From an uncultured Clostridia bacterium (GTDB lineage: Bacteria > Bacillota > Clostridia > Oscillospirales > Acutalibacteraceae): a stretch of DNA of 63,301 bases. The notes under the pieces are model-generated. The model ran no database searches. It was not told where the DNA came from and saw nothing but the letters and a program-made list of their open reading frames with translations. A program made the position numbers and the translations under genes. Where the stretch lies: assembly GCA_944380725.1 (NCBI GenBank), contig CALWIK010000001.1, forward strand, positions 1-63,301. The letters are read 5' to 3'. Positions 44,979-53,948 of the stretch are shown here, piece after piece; position 1 is the first letter of the stretch, and each line of letters opens with the position of its first letter.

Positions 44979-45260
44979 ATTTTTAAATGTTTTTTAGATT
45001 GAGAAAATTCTATTATTTTTATATCTATGATTTAGGTAAGTTATATTTCATATTTGGAAGATACAACTATTTTTAAAACAAATTTTAGCAGATTTATTGA
45101 CATATAAATGAATATATAGTATAATATTAATATAAATGATTTAAAAATATAATTATTTATATTAACATTATTGCACAGATGATTATAATAAAGGAGGTGG
45201 TTATTATAATAGGATCAAGTTTTGTTTAGACATTTATTTTTAAAGAAAGGATGATTAGAA
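44979..45260. other. Intergenic stretch before the phospholipase gene
   Basis: About 280 nt of A+T-rich DNA. It holds the promoter at 45097-45125 and a strong ribosome-site-like AAGGAGGTGG near 45191 that is not followed by a normal reading frame; the true gene start has its own AAAGGATG further on. Nothing else is evident. Confidence 0.6.
45097..45125 (+). promoter_or_regulatory. Promoter of the phospholipase C gene
   Basis: Perfect TTGACA (45097-45102), 17-nt spacer, perfect TATAAT (45120-45125). It implies strong vegetative transcription and a leader of about 130 nt. Confidence 0.85.
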
Positions 45261-45992
45261 ATGAAAAGGTTATTTATAAAAAGAATAAGTTTATTTTTTT
45301 TGAGTAGTTTTCTGTTTTTTAATAATATAGGATTTAATGGTTATACATTTTCTAGTGAAGCACATAGGTATACTACTCAAAGAGGGCTCAATATTTTAGA
45401 TTATGTAAAAGGGGGAGAGTTTTCTAAATTTTATACAGACAAAGATAGAGAACAGCTCCTGTTTTATTGTGTGCAACCAGATGAAGATGAAAATGATGGA
45501 GCTTATAAATATCATTTTTATAATCCAGCAACCGAAAAAAATTTTATGCGCGAAAATGATTCTGCACTAACTAGATGCAGTCATCATTATAAGAATGCAA
45601 TATATCATTTTAAATCTGGTGATAGGGAGTTTGCTTTTGAAGAATTAGGACGTTCACTACATTTTTTAGAGGATCTTTGTACACCAGTACATACAAATAA
45701 TCAAAATTTATTAGAGACAGCATTTAATTTATCATTTCATGTAAGTTTTGAAAATAAATGTGAAAAAATTCAAGAAGAAGTAAAATCTTCTTTGTTAGAT
45801 GGAGAATTTCAATATTATAAATTAAATTTTATTGATAGCATAGCAAAATCATGTGCATATTTAGCTAATGATAATTTTTTTGCTCTATATGAAGAATTAT
45901 TACCCCGACAAACTGTAGCAGAGAATTCAATAAAAAATGCTCAAAAATCTGTGGCAGGAGTCTTGTATAAATTTTATTTAGATGTTAATTAA
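45261..45992 (+). CDS. Secreted zinc-dependent phospholipase C (alpha-toxin/PlcC-like), catalytic domain only
   Basis: The 243-residue protein has a signal peptide (about residues 1-33) and the alpha-helical zinc PLC fold: EAHRYTTQRG (His35), VQPDEDEN (Asp74), YHFYNP (His85), LHFLEDLCTPVH (His134, Asp138, His144) and FHVSFENK (His160, Glu164). Spacing of these last ligands mirrors clostridial alpha-toxin. The C-terminal membrane-binding C2-like domain is absent. It may cleave phospholipids for phosphate, or act on host membranes. A secreted unknown follows 30 nt downstream. Confidence 0.85.
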   Translation: MKRLFIKRISLFFLSSFLFFNNIGFNGYTFSSEAHRYTTQRGLNILDYVKGGEFSKFYTDKDREQLLFYCVQPDEDENDGAYKYHFYNPATEKNFMRENDSALTRCSHHYKNAIYHFKSGDREFAFEELGRSLHFLEDLCTPVHTNNQNLLETAFNLSFHVSFENKCEKIQEEVKSSLLDGEFQYYKLNFIDSIAKSCAYLANDNFFALYEELLPRQTVAENSIKNAQKSVAGVLYKFYLDVN

Positions 45993-46022
45993 TTAAGAAA
46001 ATGGTAGGAAGGGAAATTTATC

Positions 46023-47030
46023 ATGAAAAAAATATGGTCTCGACTTATAAGCCTGTTAATTTTTATTACAAGTTTTGGATTTTATCCTAGTGTCGCTTCA
46101 GCAAATGAATCAAAGTCAGGTGCAGAGATACAACATAAAAAGAGCTTTGTTACTTGCTCTGGTATAGACTGTGTATCGGATATAAATGTTAGTGAACCTA
46201 TTCTTTGTGAAGAAAATAAGAACGGAACAAAGACGTATAAAAAGAAAATAGACATAAAAAATGAATTCTTTTTATCAGAAAATAATGAACATATATCTGG
46301 CAATTTTTTGTCTTTTTATTTTGTGTATAATAATAAATCTGCTATTCTTGATGAAAAAGGTTTAATGAAAAAGAAAATTTATAATTTTAATAATTATTGG
46401 AAAATAGTTGATAATGAAGAAATTTATACTTCGGAAGAACAATGTATAGTTTCTCAAATTGTTAGTATGTATAAGAGGGATTCTTCATTACATAATTTAG
46501 AAAATGTAGATGAATTTCATATCGACGCTATATGCTCATCAACAGGAGAAGTTATTTTTAATATAAAATCGACAGACACAGCAAAAAAAGAGGAAAAAAA
46601 AATTTCGGAACCTTTAGTAAATACAGTAAAGATAAACAAAAAATTATTTAGAGAAGTTTTCGAAAAAAATATAGAATATATTAGCGATTTAAATAGTAAT
46701 ACTGTTGATAGATATAGATATATTACAAGAAATATCCACGTAATTTATAAAGATAATAAAGGGAATCTGCTAGCAGACACCGTGCTACAAGCCACATTTA
46801 GGTATAATATTGGAACTCGTGAAGTGCAGTGTTTGAGCACTTCTAATAAAGAAAAAAATGAAAAAATAGATGTTTTGATGAGGAAATGTAACGAGACAAG
46901 AGTCTATGGTGGAGCTTATGCAAAAATTAAAGTTAAAAAAGTTAAAAATAAAAATAAAAAGAACTACAAAGAATCAATAATAATAAAATGTGACTCAGAA
47001 GGAAAGATTACAACTCAGTTTGTAGATTGA
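46023..47030 (+). CDS. Secreted protein of unknown function
   Basis: I do not recognise this 335-residue protein. It has a clear signal peptide (residues 1-27, cleavage near ASA-NE), a mixed beta-strand-like body rich in Lys, Glu, Asn and Ile, Cys pairs near residues 40-60 and later, and a strongly basic stretch near the C terminus (residues 300-318, mostly Lys and Asn). It follows the phospholipase gene by 30 nt behind GGAAGGGA, so both are probably coexpressed and exported. Confidence 0.75.
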   Translation: MKKIWSRLISLLIFITSFGFYPSVASANESKSGAEIQHKKSFVTCSGIDCVSDINVSEPILCEENKNGTKTYKKKIDIKNEFFLSENNEHISGNFLSFYFVYNNKSAILDEKGLMKKKIYNFNNYWKIVDNEEIYTSEEQCIVSQIVSMYKRDSSLHNLENVDEFHIDAICSSTGEVIFNIKSTDTAKKEEKKISEPLVNTVKINKKLFREVFEKNIEYISDLNSNTVDRYRYITRNIHVIYKDNKGNLLADTVLQATFRYNIGTREVQCLSTSNKEKNEKIDVLMRKCNETRVYGGAYAKIKVKKVKNKNKKNYKESIIIKCDSEGKITTQFVD

Positions 47031-47156
47031 AGATCACATTTTTAAAAAATTATCATTGATTTTAAATTAATTAAAGTTTATCATATTATTAATCGAAGAT
47101 TAGATAAATAAATTGTGCTTATGATAGGCTTATGTTTGAGTATTTGGAGAAAGATT

Positions 47157-47588
47157 ATGCGCTGCAAAAATTGTAATACAAATAATTTTGAAAATGCTAA
47201 ATTTTGTTATAGTTGTGGAAAAATTTTATCGACGAAAAAAAATAAGCAATATTTAAAAAATTTTATTTATAAAAATATTATTTTATCAGAAAATAAATAT
47301 AGGAACATATTTATTTTATTATCAATATTGGTTTTATGCAGCGCATTATCAGTTCCGTTGTGCCAAGGTTTATTTGAATCTTTTAACATTGCAATAGATT
47401 TAGTCCGTATGAGCATGAGTCAACAAGTAGCAAAATATGCTTTAAAAAATCAAACAGAACTGTATTTCAGAGATTTTTTCTTAAGAATTATAATGATTTT
47501 ATTCTTTTGGATACTGTTTATATTTGACATAATAATTCTAGTTTATAGCTATGTGCTGAAAACCAAAAAAATAAAAAATAAATATTGA
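47157..47588 (+). CDS. Zinc-ribbon membrane protein
   Basis: The 143-residue protein starts with a zinc ribbon, MRCKNCNTNNFENAKFCYSC, followed by a basic linker and two membrane segments (about residues 56-78 and 108-135). Such proteins are common and uncharacterised in Clostridia. The ATG at 47157 is chosen because GGAGAAAG lies just upstream; the frame extends to 47115 but would precede the ribbon with an unlikely hydrophobic leader. The gap before it (47031-47156) holds nothing clear. Confidence 0.7.
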   Translation: MRCKNCNTNNFENAKFCYSCGKILSTKKNKQYLKNFIYKNIILSENKYRNIFILLSILVLCSALSVPLCQGLFESFNIAIDLVRMSMSQQVAKYALKNQTELYFRDFFLRIIMILFFWILFIFDIIILVYSYVLKTKKIKNKY

Positions 47589-47645
47589 GTTTTAATAATT
47601 TTTGTTTTATTATATTTTAAAGAGGTTTTGTTTGGAGGTTATAAT

Positions 47646-48056
47646 ATGGAATTTTTGAGAAATTTAGGAGAAACTTTTAATGGCGCTGTAGACTTTGTAA
47701 TTGAAAAAAACAGGAAGTTTAGCAAAGTAGCTAAAATAAAAAAGCAGATAAAAAAAGAATCAAACTCAGTGGTTAAAGCTTATATAACGCTTGGCAAACA
47801 TTACTATAATGAGTTAAGAGATGTTCCTAATCATGAAATGCAGAAAATTTGTTGTTCTATAGATACTTCTAAAAAAGAAATAAAAAGACTAAGAGATAAA
47901 TTAGAAGAAGTAAAAAATGAGGTTGATTTGTCAGATTTTGAAGAATTTGTAGAAAATGAAGAGCCAAATGAAGTAGAAGTACTTTTTAATGAGTCAGAGG
48001 AGAAAAATAATAAAGAAGAATTATATGCTGAAGAAAATGAAAATAAAGAAGAGTAA
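47646..48056 (+). CDS. Small coiled-coil protein of unknown function
   Basis: The 136-residue protein has a short N-terminal part (MEFLRNLGETFNGAVDFV), a basic helical middle with YITLGKHYYNELRD and a predicted coiled coil (residues 75-98), and a very acidic Glu/Asn C-terminal tail. It resembles the small proteins that accompany zinc-ribbon proteins in Clostridia. ATG at 47646 follows GGAGG. It lies 57 nt after the zinc-ribbon gene and ends at a terminator. Confidence 0.7.
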   Translation: MEFLRNLGETFNGAVDFVIEKNRKFSKVAKIKKQIKKESNSVVKAYITLGKHYYNELRDVPNHEMQKICCSIDTSKKEIKRLRDKLEEVKNEVDLSDFEEFVENEEPNEVEVLFNESEEKNNKEELYAEENENKEE

Positions 48057-48061
48057 AAAGC

Positions 48062-48096
48062 AAAGAAGTCATTATATTTTTAATGACTTCTTTTTA
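48062..48096. terminator. Bidirectional terminator
   Basis: AAAGAAGTCATT pairs with AATGACTTCTTT (48062-48093) between convergent genes, with A and T runs on both sides. Confidence 0.85.
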
Positions 48097-48099
48097 TGT

Positions 48100-49284
48100 T
48101 TATAATTTTGTATGAAGAGATCTTTTTATTTCGTCAATAAATCTCCCTTTTTTTATTGTAGTTCCATCTATAACGTAGATACCCATGTCATGAGCTCTTG
48201 TGTATGTGTAGGAGCGGTCTTTGTTAATTTTGCTTACGATAACAAGAGCACTTTTAGAATTTGATCCACCAAAGTAAGATGGATACATGCTTAATTCACG
48301 CAGAGCATCGGCAGAGGGCTCCGAGAGTTTGCAGGAGATAAAGTATGGGTGGATTCCATAAAAGAAAGTTAGGTCAATCTCATTAGTTATCTCCATGATT
48401 TTATTTTTATTGTTATTCCACTCAAATTTTACGCTCATACGCACATCATGAAAAATTTTTTCTTGTTTTAATTTAATGTAGCAAAAAAGTTCTAGCCAGA
48501 TGCCAAAATCAGAAAGATATGATTTAATTTTTTTATCTCGATAAAAGAAAGAAATTTTTTTGGAGGTTACATTTAATTTATAAATAAGTTTTAAATTTTG
48601 AGCTAGTTCTAGCAATTTAAAATTATTTAAAGACACATTTATATTAGCCTTTGAAATATGTTTATCAGCCTTAAAAAAAAGATTATTATATTCTTGCGAA
48701 GAGTTTGTATTTCCGCTCTGCAAATAAAGACAAGTTTTTTTCCAAAGATCAATATCGTCAAAAACAGCAAAACAAAATATCAATAATTTATTAAAAATCT
48801 CGCTAGAAGGGCTAGCGTGGTTATATCCAGTAATACAGGCTCCATGCAAAGCGAAGATATTTTCTATATTAAGTCTTGGCATAACAAAATTTTTTTCTAA
48901 CGATTTACATCCAAAAACGTTTATAAGTTTTTGGCCTAAAACATCCAGCTTAAAAATAGGAGTAAAAGTTTTTCTGCAGGCCTGATAAGCTCCAATTGCT
49001 CCAAATTCGCCAGCACCGGTTATATCAAAAAAGCATGAATTTTTTCTATGAATAATTGAAGCGCAGGTTTTAGCAATATTTTCAATGCTCAAACCATCGT
49101 AGCCTTTATATTCTATTACAATATTTGGAAATCTAGACCTACAAACATTCTTAATATATTCAAGATTTTTAACAAGAGTGTATTTATAATCATAAAGTAT
49201 AACAACATTTTTGGGCCTAAAAGCAAATATGGGCAGTAAATTGTTAATTTGTTCCTTGTCATATAAAATAGCAAGACAATCCAT
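48100..49284 (-). CDS. CARF-domain / PD-(D/E)XK nuclease-like protein (DUF1887, Card1-like)
   Basis: The 394-residue protein has an N-terminal Rossmann-like domain with FDITGAGEFGAIGAY (86-100), which aligns with the TGGTK ligand loop of CARF proteins but has Glu in place of Lys. The C-terminal domain resembles a PD-(D/E)XK nuclease: a helix with Glu265 (LELFCY), ITNEIDLTFF (Glu302, Asp304) and YFISCK (315-319), where the usual Glu-Cys-Lys is Ser-Cys-Lys. This is the layout of Card1/Can2 nucleases activated by cyclic oligoadenylate. No cas genes or CRISPR repeats lie in the window. Nuclease activity is uncertain because of the Ser. Confidence 0.7.
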   Translation of the reverse strand: MDCLAILYDKEQINNLLPIFAFRPKNVVILYDYKYTLVKNLEYIKNVCRSRFPNIVIEYKGYDGLSIENIAKTCASIIHRKNSCFFDITGAGEFGAIGAYQACRKTFTPIFKLDVLGQKLINVFGCKSLEKNFVMPRLNIENIFALHGACITGYNHASPSSEIFNKLLIFCFAVFDDIDLWKKTCLYLQSGNTNSSQEYNNLFFKADKHISKANINVSLNNFKLLELAQNLKLIYKLNVTSKKISFFYRDKKIKSYLSDFGIWLELFCYIKLKQEKIFHDVRMSVKFEWNNNKNKIMEITNEIDLTFFYGIHPYFISCKLSEPSADALRELSMYPSYFGGSNSKSALVIVSKINKDRSYTYTRAHDMGIYVIDGTTIKKGRFIDEIKRSLHTKL

Positions 49285-49303
49285 AAATACACCCCTTTAC
49301 AAC

Positions 49304-50875
49304 TTATTTTTGTAATAGCTTGTACATTAAAAATAAATCTATTGTATCCACATCGCCATCATCATTTATATTAGCAGCCTGCCAAGCTGGGACTTCGAGC
49401 TCTGACTTGCCAAGAAGATAATTTATAACAGATGCTATATCGCGGGAAGTCAAAGTTCCGGTGCCAGTTATGTCTCCTTTAACAATTAACTTATACGAAA
49501 ATTTTTCCATTCCATCCTTTACAAAAGTTATAGAATAACCTGTTCCAACTTTTGTTGAGTTACCACTTTTTATATTGCCATTAACATCTTTTAATATTAA
49601 GCTATACCCGTTAAAAATTAAATTATTTTTCAATTCAGCAAAAGTAGTTCCCACTTCAATATTAGATATAACATATTTTTTAGAGTCAACATCGTGAATA
49701 TCGCTTGTAATTTGGTTCTCTAAATCCTCATAAGGATTTTCAGGGTTGGGTTTATCTTCTTCGGGTTTTTCTGGTTCTTCTGGAGTAGTTGGATCTGGAG
49801 GCGGAGGAGTTATTTCGATTAGATTCTCGTTAGTCAAAAAAGCAACATTGTTTGGTAATATAGAAGCATTCTCAGTTTTTCCGGTTATAGCGATGACTTT
49901 TTCTCCAGAAGTAGAAAGTGTTAAAATATTGTTTTCAAGCTCTATTTTGCCAGTTATAGCTCCATCAGAACAGCGAACCCGAGAGATAATGTTATCTTCG
50001 GTCTTGACTAAAATAGAAGAGTCATCCAGCCCTGCAGTAACGCAACTTGGATAATTTTTTATTTCTGCAGCAATTTTGACTTTAGAGATGAAACTAGAAT
50101 CAGTTTTATTTATAGAAAAAATATATCCATCCGAAGTTACAAAAGTAGTATCAGTTAAAAATTTTAAATTTTGTATAGCATCTTCATTAGACAAAGCTTC
50201 TAATAAATAATCTCCAGCGCTGAACTTATATCTTAATAATTTATTTGAACTATTAATAGCATATAAATAATTTTTAGAAACATCGGTTGTAATTGTGTGA
50301 AATGTTTGTCCATCTTTAATAAGTTTGTTTCCAGAGTATCCTCCATCATTGAATATCTTTATAGAATCTGCTGAGGTTTGATCTAGTATAAATAGATTAC
50401 CATCATTACTTAATGCTATTTGTTTTGCAGAATCAATTTTTACTCCATCAGTTAGTGGTAATGTAATTGAAGGCACACAAAGTTCTCGCGAGGTAGCAAT
50501 TTGGTATTTATTAATAGTTGAATTATTGCCGTTTATACTTGTTAAGTAAAGAAAATCATTATAAAAATTAGCAGTAGTATAGGCATAGTCTAGAGTATCT
50601 TTTTGCTTACTATTTATAAAAAATTTAAACTGCTTAATATTTTGGTTGCTATCAGAACTAGAAAGATATGCAAGCGAACTTTTAGTTTTATCTTTGTCAT
50701 AACTTAAAATGAAGAAATTGCCGTTGTTGTCTGGCAGGACATCGAAACCACCATCAAGCATGGTGTTAAAGGGAATATCCAAAGAAAAGCTATCAAAACT
50801 AAAATAATTTGCCAAAAATAAAAATGTGGCAAAGATGATTAAAAAACAAAGGATTATCCTTCTTGCTTTGAACAT
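49304..50875 (-). CDS. Membrane-anchored beta-propeller-like protein with C-terminal dockerin
   Basis: The 523-residue protein has an N-terminal membrane segment (residues 8-26), about 320 residues of short beta-strand repeats that read like a propeller (segments such as FILSYDKDKT and LFILDQTSAD), a Pro/Glu/Thr linker near residue 355, a strand domain, and a type I dockerin over the last 58 residues. Its two calcium loops are GDITGTGTLTSRD and NINDDGDVDTID. A dockerin on an anchored protein suggests binding to an exported cohesin, none of which is in the window. It lies 19 nt before the CARF-type gene. Confidence 0.75.
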   Translation of the reverse strand: MFKARRIILCFLIIFATFLFLANYFSFDSFSLDIPFNTMLDGGFDVLPDNNGNFFILSYDKDKTKSSLAYLSSSDSNQNIKQFKFFINSKQKDTLDYAYTTANFYNDFLYLTSINGNNSTINKYQIATSRELCVPSITLPLTDGVKIDSAKQIALSNDGNLFILDQTSADSIKIFNDGGYSGNKLIKDGQTFHTITTDVSKNYLYAINSSNKLLRYKFSAGDYLLEALSNEDAIQNLKFLTDTTFVTSDGYIFSINKTDSSFISKVKIAAEIKNYPSCVTAGLDDSSILVKTEDNIISRVRCSDGAITGKIELENNILTLSTSGEKVIAITGKTENASILPNNVAFLTNENLIEITPPPPDPTTPEEPEKPEEDKPNPENPYEDLENQITSDIHDVDSKKYVISNIEVGTTFAELKNNLIFNGYSLILKDVNGNIKSGNSTKVGTGYSITFVKDGMEKFSYKLIVKGDITGTGTLTSRDIASVINYLLGKSELEVPAWQAANINDDGDVDTIDLFLMYKLLQK

Positions 50876-51056
50876 GTTATCACCTGTTAAGGATTATTTT
50901 TGTATTAATTTTATTATATTTAATTAGACCTTGCAATTTAAACATTAATATTTTTGTCTTCAACAAGTTTGAGCTTATAAATTTAATAGGTATCACATAT
51001 ATTCCTCAAAGCATATTATTGAATAATAGATCTATTAAATTTAGGAGGCTATTAGT

Positions 51057-51623
51057 ATGGATAACAATAAAAATAGTTTTTCTTCAAACGAAGGTTTTAA
51101 TTTAACAGATTTTTATGAAATAGAAGATTCTAAAGATAGTTCTAATCAAAGTCTAGAAAAATTAGCTGGATACAATTTAAATGATTCAGAAATGAGTAAT
51201 GAAACTAATAATAATGCAAGAATAAATTTAAAGACTACTAAAAGAATAGTTAAACAGAATAGTAGTGACAATACTCAGGAAGAGTTATCCAGACAATATT
51301 TACAGATGTCAGAACAAGCCCCGTTACCACAACGTCAAGAGCAAACCATGCCAATAACTCGATCAGAAAATAATGAATTTTGGGGAAATATTGGTAATTT
51401 AGAAAATTTAAATATGTATGTCGATATGAATGATTTTTTACGGAGTCAAATTGATAAAGATGTTAGTATTCAATTTTTAATTGGCAATAACGCTCTAACA
51501 GAAAAGTCTGGCAAATTAGTTGCAGTTGGAGATGATTTTGTAGCATTAAGACAATCAAATTCTGGAGAATTCTTAGCTTGTAATTTTAACGATATTAAAT
51601 TTATAAAATTTGACAATAATTAA
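51057..51623 (+). CDS. GerQ-like protein (putative spore coat or inner-spore protein)
   Basis: The 188-residue protein has a long polar, Asn/Ser/Gln-rich N-terminal part and a C-terminal 65-residue domain: MNDFLRSQIDKDVSIQFL, then SGKLVAVGDDFVALR and NFNDIKFIKFD. Its order of helix, strand, turn and strand parallels the C-terminal domain of the coat protein GerQ. The similarity is by eye and weak. The ATG follows AGGAGG. It is single, facing the convergent XRE regulator. Confidence 0.55.
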   Translation: MDNNKNSFSSNEGFNLTDFYEIEDSKDSSNQSLEKLAGYNLNDSEMSNETNNNARINLKTTKRIVKQNSSDNTQEELSRQYLQMSEQAPLPQRQEQTMPITRSENNEFWGNIGNLENLNMYVDMNDFLRSQIDKDVSIQFLIGNNALTEKSGKLVAVGDDFVALRQSNSGEFLACNFNDIKFIKFDNN

Positions 51624-51730
51624 CCGTTTAGTATCTTACCTGATAGCTAAAAAAAAGAAGATAATACCTTTTCTTCATAGCTAAGTTTAATAAATTAAAT
51701 TTTATAAATAAATAGACTAATTAAATAAAA

Positions 51731-52000
51731 TTATTTAATACGTTTTGTCCTTTTTTTGACTCTGCCAAGCAAAAGATCTGTTGGAATATTTAAAGTATCA
51801 GCAATAGCAAGTAATTCTTTATCGGTTACAAATCGTGTTTGACCTTCTAACTTAGACAATCCAGATGCACTTAAATCAATGCCTGTAACTTGGAGTTTAG
51901 CAAGAAAATCTTTTTGCTTCAATCCGTTGCTTTTTCTTATTTCTGAAACTTTTTTCCCTATAATATTTTTATTACCTAATTCTTGTTTTCTGAACCGCAA
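51731..52000 (-). CDS. XRE-family helix-turn-helix regulator
   Basis: The roughly 89-residue protein is one Cro/C1-type HTH domain: GKKVSEIRKSNGLKQKDFLAKLQV and SASGLSKLEGQTRFVTDKELLAIADTL. The turn IDLSASGLSKLE is unusual in lacking the common Q-x3-I-S pattern but keeps the fold. The TTG at 52000 has GGGGGA at a good distance; ATG at 52009 follows that site with no gap. It is a single gene and its targets are unknown. Confidence 0.8.
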   Translation of the reverse strand: MRFRKQELGNKNIIGKKVSEIRKSNGLKQKDFLAKLQVTGIDLSASGLSKLEGQTRFVTDKELLAIADTLNIPTDLLLGRVKKRTKRIK

Positions 52001-52207
52001 TTTAAACATCCCCCATAAAAATAATATTAGTTATTATTATATATTATTCATATCATACAACATAAAAAAAGCAAAAACAAGCATTTTGAATTAAAGATAA
52101 AAAAATTATATATTTTTTTAAGATATTATTACATTTAAAACTATATAATTTATAAAAAAATTTATTTATCATTATAAATATTATAAAATTAATTCTTTTA
52201 AGCAAAT

Positions 52208-52249
52208 AAAAAGATATTTTTACTTTTTATTCTGTAAAAATATCTTTTT
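52208..52249 (-). terminator. Terminator of the htrA gene
   Basis: AAAAAGATATTTTTAC (52208-52223) pairs perfectly with GTAAAAATATCTTTTT (52234-52249), ending in a T run on the minus strand. The remainder of 52010-52278 is A+T-rich spacer with nothing else evident. Confidence 0.8.
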
Positions 52250-52278
52250 GGATTATTTTTTATTTTTTGCTTTTTATT

Positions 52279-53709
52279 TTACTGAATTTCACCTTTGTCT
52301 TCAATTAAAGTAATATTTATATCTAAAGTGGTAGCTTCTTCACTCCGGACAGCAGACAAACGATAAATTGTTATACTAACGGTATCACCGGGCTTGTGTT
52401 TAGAGAGCTCATTATATAAAGCTGAAGTGTTACGGGTGTCGATCCCACTAAATTTAGTAATTATATCGCCAACTTTTAAACCATTTATGCCGGCATTACT
52501 GTCTGCAGCAATTTCCATAACAACAAGTCCCTGAGGAACGTTATTTATCTGTGCTTCGTATGCAGATAGTGCGCGAACGCTAATTCCCATTTTTACACGT
52601 CCAGAAACATATCCATTTTTAATAATGTCATCAACAACAGTTTTTACCGTATTGCTTGGAATTGCAAAACCCATTCCCTCATAATCACTGACCTTAGAGC
52701 TATTTATTCCAATAACCTGACCATACATATTAAGCAAAGCTCCACCAGAGTTGCCAGGATTAATTGCAGCATCAGTTTGAATATATTTTACAGTTGTGTT
52801 AGCACTTGAATTTGTATTGCTGCTAATTGAAGATAAAGACCGATTAAGTGCAGATACCACTCCACGGGTTAAAGAGTTAGAGAACTCGAGTCCGCCAGGA
52901 TTTCCAATAGCTAAAACACTAGCACCTACAGATAATTGATCTGAGTTACCAAAATTAGCTGCTTTAAGCCCAGAAGCATCTATTTTTAAAACTGCTAAGT
53001 CAGTTCTAGTGTCAAACCCAATAATTTTAGCACTATATTCCTTATGATCACTAGTAACAACAGTAACATTATACTTGTTGCTGTTGCCAATAACATGTGC
53101 ATTTGTAACTACGTACCCATCGGAGTTAATTATTATACCGCTACCTTGTCCGGTTGCAGCAGAAATTAACCCTGCAGACGGGTTATATGTTACTACGCCA
53201 ACGATAGATGGAGCAATTTCTTGATAAATTTCTTCGGCTGTTTTTGCATTCTCATTTTCAGGAATATCAAAAGTATGGATATTTACAGAGCTATTGTTGC
53301 CCTTATTTTCAGTTGAGGATAAAAGATTAAAATTTGGATTATTTTTCAAAAAATTAGCTAGAATAGAAGCACCAAAAATTAAGAACAAAGCTCCAAAAAT
53401 AATGGTAGAAGTTATCAAAAAAACTTTTAATCCTTTGTCCATTTTATTTTTTCTTATATCTGTATCAGATTTTTGACTAACTTTGCTTTTATTATTTTTG
53501 TTTTCATTTTTCTGAACATTTAGATAATGAGAATTTACGGTAACTTGGTGTTTTTTCTCATTTGAATTATGTTCAGATGAAGGCTCGTTAGACCAAGATA
53601 TTAAATCTTTATCTTCCGAGCGATTATTTTTTGACGTATAATTATCAGATTCAGAGCCAGAATCAAAATGGCTATTTAAATTTTCGTTATCATTAAATTT
53701 GTCATTCAT
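52279..53709 (-). CDS. htrA: HtrA/DegP-like membrane-anchored serine protease
   Basis: The 476-residue protein has a long polar cytoplasmic N-terminal part (residues 1-94), one membrane segment (95-119), a trypsin-like domain with the triad His205 (TNAHVIG), Asp237 (TRTDLAVL) and Ser321 (NPGNSGGAL), and a C-terminal PDZ domain (about 385-470). It degrades misfolded exported proteins and is usually envelope-stress regulated. It is monocistronic. GGAGG precedes the ATG. Confidence 0.95.
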   Translation of the reverse strand: MNDKFNDNENLNSHFDSGSESDNYTSKNNRSEDKDLISWSNEPSSEHNSNEKKHQVTVNSHYLNVQKNENKNNKSKVSQKSDTDIRKNKMDKGLKVFLITSTIIFGALFLIFGASILANFLKNNPNFNLLSSTENKGNNSSVNIHTFDIPENENAKTAEEIYQEIAPSIVGVVTYNPSAGLISAATGQGSGIIINSDGYVVTNAHVIGNSNKYNVTVVTSDHKEYSAKIIGFDTRTDLAVLKIDASGLKAANFGNSDQLSVGASVLAIGNPGGLEFSNSLTRGVVSALNRSLSSISSNTNSSANTTVKYIQTDAAINPGNSGGALLNMYGQVIGINSSKVSDYEGMGFAIPSNTVKTVVDDIIKNGYVSGRVKMGISVRALSAYEAQINNVPQGLVVMEIAADSNAGINGLKVGDIITKFSGIDTRNTSALYNELSKHKPGDTVSITIYRLSAVRSEEATTLDINITLIEDKGEIQ

Positions 53710-53948
53710 AAAATAAACCTCCGTAAAAACAACTTCAATGATTATTATACTACTAAAGTCAATTTAAATAAACTACTAAAAATTATATTTTTAATTTTAA
53801 AAATTAAAAACAAAAATAATTTGAAAAGATATTTATAAGCAAATTCAAATATATTTCACAAAAAAAACAATATAAATTCAAATTATTTATTTATAATCTT
53901 ACATAATTTAAGAAATTATAGAGATAATAAAGGAAAAGGAGTGATAAA

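Noticed and set aside
48100-52009. CRISPR array next to the CARF-type gene
   Set aside because: No direct repeats with regular spacers were seen anywhere in the window, and no cas genes were found.
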